Assembly (NCBI GenBank): GCA_031277535.1
Contig: JAITMD010000006.1
Coordinates: forward strand, 124,001 to 188,000
Length of the DNA: 64,000 nt
Source of the DNA: Flavobacteriaceae bacterium
Lineage (GTDB): Bacteria > Bacteroidota > Bacteroidia > Flavobacteriales > Flavobacteriaceae
Direction of reading: 5' to 3'
The position numbers and the translations under genes were made by a program. Under the pieces are notes generated by a model. That model ran no database searches. It was not told the DNA's origin and saw nothing but the letters and a program-made list of their open reading frames with translations. The stretch's first letter is position 1, and each line of letters begins with the position of its first letter. Shown in pieces: positions 46,601 through 52,670 of the stretch.

Positions 46601-47963
46601 TTATTCTAAGTAAATGAATCATTCTTTTCAGTAATTGTAGATTTTTTTCTAAAAGATCTAACTTAAATTCTGCAAAGAATCTACCACATAAATTAGATTT
46701 AATAACTGCAATTAGCACTTCATCTTTCCAATGATTTTCTATTAAATCGTCATTAATCGTTTCACTAACAAAATTATATATCCAACTCTCAGACTCTTCT
46801 ATTTTTGACTCTACCCACAACCGAAATCCTCTTCTTATTGCAGGTTCATTGGATAATTTTCTATAAAAAGAATCTGTCTTTGAACTATTTATCTTTAATA
46901 AATTAATATACTTTATCAGCCCCCAATCTTCAAAAATATCATGTGATGGGGCATATAAATTATTCTCTTCAAAGAGAATGCCATCAGACTTTAGTGCATA
47001 AACCAAATCAGAATCAAATTCATTTACTGAAGTTAAAAGTGTCAGATTTTTAGCTCTTTTTACAGCTATATCAATAAAGACATTTTGTCTTTTCTGCTCT
47101 AATACACCATTAGTTCCTCCAACAATGTATTTCCAAAGTTTGTTTTTAAAAGCAACAATATCAACATCACATAAATCATTATTAGGTATAGAAACAAGTT
47201 TGTGAGATAGTGCTAAATACTTAGGAACCCTTATTATCTCACGTAAATTCACATTAAGAACAATATTCTTTAATGCCGGAATATTTTTAACAAAGAAATT
47301 TAATTCTTCATCTGTTAGTTCAGGTACATTTAAAACTTTTGAATTATTTTGTAATATTTCTTTGTCAAAATAATTAATTTTTAAAGTTTCTAAAGCATAA
47401 CTTCTACAAGACACAACCAACTTTATATTCTTATTGTGCCTAAGTACAGATAGTAATTCTCTAAATGCTTCTGCCTCACCTTCTAAAAGTTTCTCAAAAC
47501 TATCTATATAAATTAATCTATAAGAAAACTCATTAAACTCATTAAAAATTTCTTCAAGACTTAAGTCAACATTAATTTCATGTAAAGTATTTATCAATGA
47601 ACTTTTTAAAAATTGATCAGCTGCAAAAGAAATTATACAAGTATCTTCAAGCGATTCAAGAATTTGCTTAGCATATGCAGATTTTCCACAACCAGCTTCA
47701 CCATCAATAAAAATAAATTGATTTTCCATTATCAAATCTGTAATAGAAAGCTCAATTAAATCTCTTTTAAGTTTTATACCTGATATATCCGATTGAATCT
47801 TATTTAAAACATTCTTCGTTTGCTCAATAATCCCTTTTAATCTTTCTTTCTTATTTTCATGATTAATAATTATTTTTTGAATAAAATTATTATCGCCATT
47901 TATGAAGTCTCCCCCTCCAGTATCTACATGTGAATTACTGATTATATTTTTACCCTTTTCCAC
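43614..47963 (-). CDS. Giant STAND-like P-loop NTPase with N-terminal glycine-rich signalling motif
   Basis: This 1449-residue protein begins with a short motif, TGGGDFINGDNN (residues 15-26), after the segment NIISNSHVD. The NTPase follows: Walker A GEAGCGKS (88-95), Walker B LIYIDSFEK (150-158) and a sensor-like SCRS (186-189). A winged-helix-like region contains SHDIFEDWG (about 337-345), a motif I associate with STAND/Avs-type ATPases. The remaining 1100 residues are an alpha-rich, Tyr/Asn/Lys-rich array without recognisable repeats, the usual place for ligand sensing. There is no N-terminal nuclease or other enzymatic effector. It starts 3 bp after the 131-residue gene whose C-terminus carries the same motif. 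An NLR-like immune sensor is the best inference. Confidence 0.8.
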   Translation of the reverse strand: MEKGKNIISNSHVDTGGGDFINGDNNFIQKIIINHENKKERLKGIIEQTKNVLNKIQSDISGIKLKRDLIELSITDLIMENQFIFIDGEAGCGKSAYAKQILESLEDTCIISFAADQFLKSSLINTLHEINVDLSLEEIFNEFNEFSYRLIYIDSFEKLLEGEAEAFRELLSVLRHNKNIKLVVSCRSYALETLKINYFDKEILQNNSKVLNVPELTDEELNFFVKNIPALKNIVLNVNLREIIRVPKYLALSHKLVSIPNNDLCDVDIVAFKNKLWKYIVGGTNGVLEQKRQNVFIDIAVKRAKNLTLLTSVNEFDSDLVYALKSDGILFEENNLYAPSHDIFEDWGLIKYINLLKINSSKTDSFYRKLSNEPAIRRGFRLWVESKIEESESWIYNFVSETINDDLIENHWKDEVLIAVIKSNLCGRFFAEFKLDLLEKNLQLLKRMIHLLRISGKDSNECPNTSGWDVLIIFLHNNLDEVINIDTQILRFLYDWKPVLTYRKVTDKKIPEYVGKMVYKLLGNFKSYDDKDSLIDEGIKLLYQLSEYIPNEIREVFKDLLIEDDYKDKRGSWKRKRIQYALSFFYSGTLPKYFYNELVELANFKWKKRKIELDDVDWIVPSRPGIDEYFGITNRYEFDYFPESTYQTFVYGFLNNHPLEAVDFIIDFSNYCVENFIKSDFLKSEDGFGREADDLVNIELFYNDNVYSIKGSTYLWMVNRGGQVVVPDLLQSVVIALERFMYELGKHEVEGLDKILQVCFDKIYTKSNSVILISVLSSIAMAYPKKVGDMFLPLLSDRKFFDWDSKRWARELVNGESLLGLRHSTPEKQLYNEERREALKWKHRMQYHKGLVGFVLQYQISYGNLNGRIFGMLDRLETKCDKNDIYYLKLLSEIDIRKQNVEQVEHNGQKAIQLSPNYSVNSSLEQEMIANEKEVKIQNIHAKYTLWVTKMFQKKAEDNITYEYWKECLEYFNSTDYPKTDILYLASIDSFPVATLAAIGIDEFNDKLSDDEFNFCIDRILEISNEIYSFKKEYPHDLDFSINIYDNQSALNSLPKLLLYKERLSDQQQYDIKNSVFVFLRDIDVNAESNMEYLYSSFREYVWDVDYQFAFNCFVGIFLYSSLNKRYPIDKRYSSEEVERIEKEEQEILRFIENDNVNYNFENLSYLKYCHKDLDKVLKFFPTHKVYSFSFNFLKEIFSCQIESYSYKNSKNKSSYYYDIGLSIQEVIVDFLLNISFDSESNSLCESIIDAGIIDLNTRENRKVVEYIERVLQRFISVVDSSYGLEYRLENFWKCWNVLYFKVYKKIHQFNKEFLFYSGFWKPKADDWFVLRYNNMNGSYYNMINKLDYIDISALIQLLSGIGFQSLNPKAIRILVKHLKINKSILKDIDYYYMEELIIRCFRHKLKEIKEDDRIVEDFLWLLNLMIDLGSSQAYYIRESLILYKKTTP

Positions 47964-47966
47964 TAA

Positions 47967-48362
47967 TTAAGATATTTGATTTCCATCACCATTTATAAAA
48001 CTTCCTCCCCCTGTATTTATATTTCCAGTTATCACATTTTTACTATTACTAATAGAATTCTCTATATGAGGAAATTGCTCTATTATCTCTTTAACATAAT
48101 TTTCTATTTCCGGGTTGTCTTCAATTGAGTTTTCTACTAATGCTTTTATTGCATACTGATTCTCCAAACTATCAGGATTTTTCACTAGTGCTTCTAAAGC
48201 CTTTTTAGGTTGCCCATCTTTAAAAAACAAAGATTTCATCCAATTAATACTTCCCTCTGTCATTTTTTCAGATGCTGTTTCAACTATCTTATCAATCCCT
48301 TTTTTACCTAATTCTACTAAAAAAGGATAAAGAACAATTAATGATGTTTCTAATAATGCCAT
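47967..48362 (-). CDS. Small helical protein with C-terminal glycine-rich motif, candidate Bell-type effector
   Basis: This 131-residue protein has three parts. Residues 1-30 are a hydrophobic/amphipathic helix (LETSLIVLYPFLVELGK), residues 31-100 are further helices, and residues 109-130 are a glycine/asparagine-rich tail with TGGGSFINGDGN. That tail is nearly identical to the N-terminal motif of the NTPase encoded 3 bp downstream. A C-terminal motif on a small helical protein and the same motif at the N-terminus of an adjacent STAND protein is the layout described for Bell-domain effectors and bacterial amyloid signalling sequences (BASS). Membrane-permeabilising activity is inferred from that analogy. 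Confidence 0.7.
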   Translation of the reverse strand: MALLETSLIVLYPFLVELGKKGIDKIVETASEKMTEGSINWMKSLFFKDGQPKKALEALVKNPDSLENQYAIKALVENSIEDNPEIENYVKEIIEQFPHIENSISNSKNVITGNINTGGGSFINGDGNQIS

Positions 48363-48491
48363 AATACTTTATTTTTTATATATTTCACTAAAGTTAATCA
48401 TTATTCAAATAAGTTAAAAAGAATTAAAATTGAACTCGTAAAAATCAATCAAGATGGCTAAAAATGTTGTGTTTAATTTAATAAACATGTA

Positions 48492-49118
48492 TTAATCTAC
48501 TCCAAAAACATGCACCTCGGTATAATCTAATCCTCCATCAATCCCAAGATAACCGCATTTACATCGAACAAAATCATGTGCATACTTCGATGTTATTACT
48601 TCCAAACACTTAGGGCACATACGTTGATTCTTATCTAGTCCATTCTCTTGATGCAGACGAGCTACTTCTGCGAACTTAGCCACTTCTTCCGCACTAGGTT
48701 TACAGTCCTCTCTTAACGATTGCATAAACTCAATAAAAGGATCTACCTCTATCTCATCCCTTAACATGTATTTTTGAACATAGGCTTTTATTAAATCATC
48801 TACGTCTTTATTAGGATGCCTACCTATATCCTTTTCTAAGTTCTCTAGTATACATTCAAGCTCAGAAGTAAATATACCTAACTCATTCCATCCATTTACT
48901 ATATCACCATACCCATCATATAGTTCCATTTCAACTTTCTCTAGATACTTATTACTATAATTTAAAGCTAAAAATGAAGATAACTCTATTCTACAAGCTT
49001 GAGGACTAAGTCCTTTTAACAGATCTTCGACGTCTAAATAGATGTCTTCAATGTTTGGTTTAAATGTAGGGTTGTTCTCTAAGAACCAATTTCTAATGTA
49101 TGTTTTAGACTCTTCCAT
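48492..49118 (-). CDS. DUF7695-like zinc-binding hypothetical protein
   Basis: This 208-residue protein has a helical N-terminal region (residues 1-155) followed by a compact C-terminal module with CPKC, HDF and CKCG (about residues 168-190) and a GGLDY segment. The Cys and His spacing suggests one zinc site. The pattern CPKC...HDF..CKCG..DGGLDY is one I recall from phage and accessory-island proteins (DUF7695). It lies 129 bp upstream of the Bell-like gene in the same direction, so it may be part of the same cargo unit or independent. The function is unknown. Confidence 0.72.
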   Translation of the reverse strand: MEESKTYIRNWFLENNPTFKPNIEDIYLDVEDLLKGLSPQACRIELSSFLALNYSNKYLEKVEMELYDGYGDIVNGWNELGIFTSELECILENLEKDIGRHPNKDVDDLIKAYVQKYMLRDEIEVDPFIEFMQSLREDCKPSAEEVAKFAEVARLHQENGLDKNQRMCPKCLEVITSKYAHDFVRCKCGYLGIDGGLDYTEVHVFGVD

Positions 49119-49174
49119 AATGTATTTTTATTTTCTAAGTTATGTAATTCTTTTAGTTATTGATAGATAATATC

Positions 49175-49182
49175 TACATTTG
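49175..49182 (+). promoter_or_regulatory. -7 promoter element reading into the long hairpin
   Basis: TACATTTG matches TAnnTTTG. A transcript starting near 49189 would contain the whole 157-nt hairpin as the leader of the 160-residue gene at 49379. Confidence 0.5.
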
Positions 49183-49204
49183 TAATTGAAAATATTACGA
49201 ACAA

Positions 49205-49361
49205 GCGTGAGCTATCGTTTGGGTTAACTGAAATTGCGACCTTCATTAAACAACCTATAAAACGATAGACTTGCGCCTGTGCCTTATATTGGCGTAGGCG
49301 GAGTCTATTGGGTTGTTGGGTTGTCGCAAACCTCAGTTAACCATAGTTACCGAGCTTGCGC
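49205..49361. ncRNA. 157-nt imperfect hairpin with alternative pairing
   Basis: Nested complementary segments are: 49205-49213/49353-49361 (9 bp, two wobbles), 49222-49231/49333-49342 (10 bp perfect, ggttaactga), 49234-49239/49324-49329, aacaacc/ggttgtt near 49249/49310, 49263-49271/49302-49310 (9 bp) and 49274-49283/49291-49300 (10 bp with wobbles). The loop is ttatatt. A competing 9-bp stem is possible between 49212-49220 and 49260-49268. It is GC-richer than its surroundings. Class is unknown: structured leader, replication or transfer site, or recombination site. Confidence 0.6.
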
Positions 49362-49378
49362 CTTTTACTTTTAAGGCT

Positions 49379-49861
49379 ATGAGTTCACGTCCTATTATTA
49401 AAGTTCTAAATAACCTATTATTTAATACTTTAGATGTTTCGTTTACAGACAACAAGACTCTACAGTTATCCCCTAGTTTTATTGAAAGTATTAAATTACT
49501 TAAGAGTCATAAGGTCTCTACTTATTGGGTAGAACAAATTGAAAGAACGTTACATGCTTTAGATAGACTTGAAAGGTCAACTATTCTTCATGGTACTCTT
49601 AATGAAGATTTATTTAAAGCTGTATATGTCAAGACTACCTTTGAGATTTATCCTAAACACATTAATATTAATAGTTTTGATCTAGCGAAAGATGGTTATA
49701 AGTTTGTCTTTGATAATTTATCTTGCGAGGTAATTACTTACTTAGTATATGAATTAATTTATAAGTGTACTTATGACCAGGTATATCAAATGGAAGACTC
49801 TTTATCAAAAGAAAAACATACAATTCTCTCTAACCTTGTATCTCAAGCTTACATACTTTAG
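49379..49861 (+). CDS. Hypothetical protein of the mobile element
   Basis: This 160-residue protein is not recognised. I start it at ATG 49379 (MSSRPIIKVLNN); the longer frame from 49313 runs through the hairpin. It looks soluble and helical (LSPSFIESIKLLKSH, IERTLHALDRLERS), without signal peptide, cysteine or known motif. It is the only gene of the element on the plus strand, lies directly after the long hairpin, and overlaps the end of the mobilization gene by 4 bp. Confidence 0.65.
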   Translation: MSSRPIIKVLNNLLFNTLDVSFTDNKTLQLSPSFIESIKLLKSHKVSTYWVEQIERTLHALDRLERSTILHGTLNEDLFKAVYVKTTFEIYPKHININSFDLAKDGYKFVFDNLSCEVITYLVYELIYKCTYDQVYQMEDSLSKEKHTILSNLVSQAYIL

Positions 49862-50382
49862 TTTATTCTTTTAGACATTACAGCATTATAGCTCTTTATA
49901 AAAAATTCATATTCATCTCGACTAAGTAGAACTTCTAAATTTTTTATACAATCATCTGTGGACATACCATTAACCTCTAATAAAAGTAGTAGATTCTTTA
50001 TCACAAAATCATAATGGAACTCTAATGGATGAAAAATTGTATCATCATCAGGATCTACTTTGAAAATGATATCACGTCTTGCTCCTTCTACTTTCTTATC
50101 AAGCGTCTTAATAAAACCAATTATCGTATTAGTTCGCTCCTTCATAAAATTTGCTAGCTCTTTCTTTTGCTCATTTAAAGAGTTGGTTAAAAGATCACGA
50201 TAGTTTATAGGTTCAGTCTTAGCTTCTAAATTAAAATCTTTGACGAATTCATTTTCTACAAACGTGTTGACTATTGTACTTACAACATGTAAAATTGGTT
50301 TATCTGTCTCCTTTGAAATTCGTTCTAAATGTTTGTATGTTTCGCTGTATATTTTTACTGTTTTTCGTGAGTAGTTACTCAT
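49858..50382 (-). CDS. BfmA/BtgA-like mobilization accessory protein
   Basis: This 174-residue protein has an N-terminal ribbon-helix-helix-like DNA-binding segment (RKTVKIYSETYKHLERISKETDKPILHVVSTIVNTF, residues 5-40, in two shorter blocks) and a charged helical remainder. The N-terminus resembles the BfmA/BtgA mobilization proteins of Bacteroides plasmids and transposons, which bind oriT with a relaxase. No relaxase gene follows; the space downstream is occupied by the convergent 160-residue gene. A candidate oriT hairpin lies 109 bp upstream of its start. Confidence 0.75.
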   Translation of the reverse strand: MSNYSRKTVKIYSETYKHLERISKETDKPILHVVSTIVNTFVENEFVKDFNLEAKTEPINYRDLLTNSLNEQKKELANFMKERTNTIIGFIKTLDKKVEGARRDIIFKVDPDDDTIFHPLEFHYDFVIKNLLLLLEVNGMSTDDCIKNLEVLLSRDEYEFFIKSYNAVMSKRIN

Positions 50383-50490
50383 AATAGACTGATTTTTAGT
50401 TAATTAATTTGTTTTGACTACTTTTTTCTTTTCTAAAGAATTAATTTACAAACAACAAGTAATTGATTATTAATTAATTACCTCCCGTAT

Positions 50491-50532
50491 GGGCAAGTAT
50501 GAGTCGAACTTTTGTCCGACGCCGTCTTGCTC
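50491..50532. other. Candidate oriT: nested inverted repeats
   Basis: An outer stem gggcaag / cttgctc (7 bp, one wobble) encloses an inner stem gtcg / cgac around an 10-nt loop, in a GC-richer patch of an AT-rich region. The place upstream of a bfmA-like gene is where transfer origins of such elements are expected. No nic site can be identified from sequence. Confidence 0.4.
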
Positions 50533-50851
50533 TATTTCATAGAAGTGTTTTTTTAAGGAAAACACTTATTCTGTAGAAAAGAAAAAAGTAAATAACTGTT
50601 AAGTCAGAAGAGAAGAATAACGATCGTTGTAAACTTTATGTTCTGTATTAACTCTTCTATACATAGGCTCACTATCCAAAACATCTTGATTATTCTGTTT
50701 GACTTTTTTAGTACCTTATTTTAAATAAAATAAAGGTTAAACCTATTTTTTTCACTTCACTATATGTCATAATCTTGTATGACTTAAATTTCAATGATAT
50801 TTTGATGATTGATGACAGAACCTTGTAATCAATTGATAATTATAAAGATAT

Positions 50852-50943
50852 ACTGTCATCAAACTGTCATCATTCATCAAAATTAGTTTAAAACTGTCAT
50901 CAAAATTAGTTTGATGAGAGTTTGATGAGAGTTTTGATGAGAG
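50852..50943. repeat. Iteron-like direct repeats
   Basis: ACTGTCATCA occurs at 50852, 50863 and 50893. TCATCAAAATTAGTTT occurs twice. TTTGATGAGAG occurs three times at 50910, 50921 and 50933, spaced 11-12 bp. Inverted copies (CTCTCATCA) occur at 50976-50984. Regular helical spacing beside a primase-helicase gene suggests an origin of replication for the excised element. Confidence 0.65.
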
Positions 50944-50971
50944 ATAAAAAACTATTAATCAATATATTAAA

Positions 50972-52210
50972 TCACCTCTCATCATTCTCATCAAAATAAT
51001 GAGCAATTTTGCTAAGATTAATTTGATAGAATCTTCCCGTTCTATCTAGTCTAGTAAATTCTCCATAGGAATGGTAATCATATCCAGGGTATTTATACGA
51101 ATTTTCTGATGCAATAAACCCCCAATTTTTGAAAATCTTTCTTACGTCTTTTGGTTCTATATTACTTCTCTTATTAATCTTCTTAATAATAGCAGAGGTT
51201 TCCATTGGTGCAAGGCATAACTCTTTCTCATCAAATCTCTCTGCAAGTTCCCTTATTAACTCTAGCACCTCTTGCTCTAACTTATTCTTATCAGAATTCA
51301 TTAATTTAACTAATGCCTCAGTTCTTATTTGTTCTGGGGTAAACCACATACGAGTTCTCTTAGTTGTGGAGTAAGGAATTGTAAAAAGATAATTGAGAAA
51401 ATCAGGAATCTCTTTAAAAAGCAAATCTAAAAAATCTGGGTTCTTTTCTATTTGTGGAATCTTACGAACCCAGAAACGTATTTCTTCTTTGTCAATCTTC
51501 ATAAAAGAATCTTCAAAGTTACTAGTCATAACAAATTTGTAGAAGGATTCTACTTCTTCTTTGTCTCTACCTTTACGTTCAATCTTATTTCTATCAGCAG
51601 TACTTAAAAATTTGATACGCTCAGTGATTTGTTGATTATCAGTAACGACTTCATCTATAAGTACTAATAACTTACCGTCTAAATCTGAGTTAAAGTTGTT
51701 TACAAATGATTCTGCATTAATATACGTTGCATTAAACGAAAATATCTTTCTTAAGTATTTTAGCATTGTTGATTTTCCAGTTTCACGAGCTTTAGAAACT
51801 AATACAAGAACAGGGAGAACTTGAGTAGGATACTCCAACAATATCTTAAAATAATCAAGCCCTAAGTTATATTGATCACCGAAAATATGACGTATAAAAT
51901 CTAAAGTGTATTTTAGTTTACTCTCTAAGTAAACCAAGTCATCAATAGATCGTTGTACTTGGTAGTCTATAGGGTGGTAGATATTGTAGAAGTCATCTAT
52001 CTCTCTGTTGTAATTGATATGTTGCGGAATACAACAAAAGCCATAATACTTTTTAATATTGGAAATAAAGTCTTTTCCAAAGTCATTAGTAATTGTTTCC
52101 TTGTTCCAAGGAAGCATTACCTTTTCAGTTGTTTTACTAAGTGTAGGTCTTTCAATTATGGCATAATATGCTGTACCCACACGAATAAATTCGGCAGAAT
52201 CTAAGTTCAT
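50972..52210 (-). CDS. Primase-helicase family protein (SF3/D5-like ATPase)
   Basis: This 412-residue protein has a helicase ATPase core. Walker A is ARETGKSTMLKYL (about residues 141-153), Walker B is KLLVLIDEV (about 182-190), and FVMTSNFED (about 232) is the sensor-like Asn motif of SF3 helicases. A C-terminal winged-helix region (about 320-400) follows. This is the type of replication protein found in small integrative elements of Bacteroidetes; it would open the origin and act as helicase after excision. Iteron-like repeats directly downstream are a possible binding site. A separate primase domain is not evident, so the N-terminal 130 residues remain unassigned. Confidence 0.82.
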   Translation of the reverse strand: MNLDSAEFIRVGTAYYAIIERPTLSKTTEKVMLPWNKETITNDFGKDFISNIKKYYGFCCIPQHINYNREIDDFYNIYHPIDYQVQRSIDDLVYLESKLKYTLDFIRHIFGDQYNLGLDYFKILLEYPTQVLPVLVLVSKARETGKSTMLKYLRKIFSFNATYINAESFVNNFNSDLDGKLLVLIDEVVTDNQQITERIKFLSTADRNKIERKGRDKEEVESFYKFVMTSNFEDSFMKIDKEEIRFWVRKIPQIEKNPDFLDLLFKEIPDFLNYLFTIPYSTTKRTRMWFTPEQIRTEALVKLMNSDKNKLEQEVLELIRELAERFDEKELCLAPMETSAIIKKINKRSNIEPKDVRKIFKNWGFIASENSYKYPGYDYHSYGEFTRLDRTGRFYQINLSKIAHYFDENDER

Positions 52211-52227
52211 AATAAATAATAGATTAT

Positions 52228-52252
52228 AATCCTTATATTTGCACTATAAGGA
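52228..52252. promoter_or_regulatory. Palindrome overlapping a plus-strand -7 element
   Basis: Perfect 9-bp arms (atccttata / tataaggat) are separated by 7 bp. The left arm runs into TATATTTG (52233-52240), a perfect TAnnTTTG match on the plus strand. It lies 18 bp upstream of the primase-helicase ATG on the other strand. It may be an operator for the HTH protein encoded next door. Confidence 0.55.
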
Positions 52253-52311
52253 TTTGATTAAAGAATAAAATTCTAAGCGTTTGGTTTTTGAAGGAAGCAA
52301 ACGCTTTTTTT
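52247..52311 (+). ncRNA. Candidate small RNA of about 65 nt
   Basis: The -7 element at 52233-52240 predicts a start near 52247. A 9-bp perfect hairpin (aagcgtttg / caaacgctt) followed by seven T ends the unit at about 52311. No reading frame lies between. The position between replication genes of the opposite strand recalls counter-transcribed regulators of plasmid replication, which is an inference. Confidence 0.45.
52275..52311 (+). terminator. Terminator on the plus strand between HTH and primase-helicase genes
   Basis: A perfect 9-bp stem (52275-52283 / 52298-52306) with a 14-nt loop is followed by a T-run on the plus strand. It overlaps the stop of the minus-strand HTH gene and could also weakly terminate that gene. 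Confidence 0.7.
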
Positions 52312-52573
52312 ATGGATTTAAGAGATGTTGATTTTTTGAAGCCACTTGAATTAATTGCTTTCTTGAAAAAATAGGTCGTCCATCAATTTCATAATAAGGA
52401 ATCTTCCCTTTATTCTTCCAATTAATAATAGTTTGAACTGTTCTATCAAACATACTAGCTACTTCTTGTTGAGACATACGATCATCACCTGTTGGAAAGA
52501 AAGTATTAACTAATACTTCTTGAGATTCATCAATAAATCTTCCTTCCTTCTTTGTTTCAAAATTTGTTTCCAT
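52310..52573 (-). CDS. Excisionase-like helix-turn-helix protein (HTH_17/MerR type)
   Basis: This 87-residue protein has a winged helix-turn-helix at about residues 34-75 (SQQEVASMFDRTVQTIINWK, then GKIPYYEIDGRPIFSRKQL), the HTH_17 pattern of excisionases and element regulators. It lies between the 412-residue unknown gene and the primase-helicase gene, in the common order of integrative elements. It probably directs excision or controls the replication module; the palindrome at 52228-52252 is a possible target. Confidence 0.85.
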   Translation of the reverse strand: METNFETKKEGRFIDESQEVLVNTFFPTGDDRMSQQEVASMFDRTVQTIINWKNKGKIPYYEIDGRPIFSRKQLIQVASKNQHLLNP

Positions 52574-52670
52574 TTGAATTTATTTTAAAGCATTTGAATG
52601 AAACAAAGATTTAAAAACTTAAGACAAATCTTATTACATCCTATTACACACTCATATAAAACGCTGAAAA

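Larger units (their letters stand above)
50383..50971. other. Noncoding region with oriT-like hairpin and iteron-like repeats
   Basis: These 589 bp between the mobilization and primase-helicase genes hold no convincing gene. They contain an oriT-like nested inverted repeat (50491-50532), a simple hairpin (50543-50567, aagtgtttt / aaaacactt) and an array of TGATGA/TCATCA repeats (50799-50943) running into the end of the primase-helicase gene. Confidence 0.6.

Noticed and set aside
43614..47963. A standard Avs (AVAST) protein with N-terminal nuclease
   Set aside because: The P-loop starts at residue 88 and only a short motif precedes it; there is no room for an enzymatic effector domain.
49205..49361. 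Integron attC site or retron RNA as explanation for the long hairpin
   Set aside because: No integron integrase, reverse transcriptase or clear core-site sequences (such as GTTRRRY at the ends) are present. Left as unclassified rather than named.
50852..50943. Short repeats that could be mistaken for a CRISPR array
   Set aside because: Units are 10-16 bp, partly overlapping and without spacers of uniform length, and no cas gene is near. Iterons fit better.
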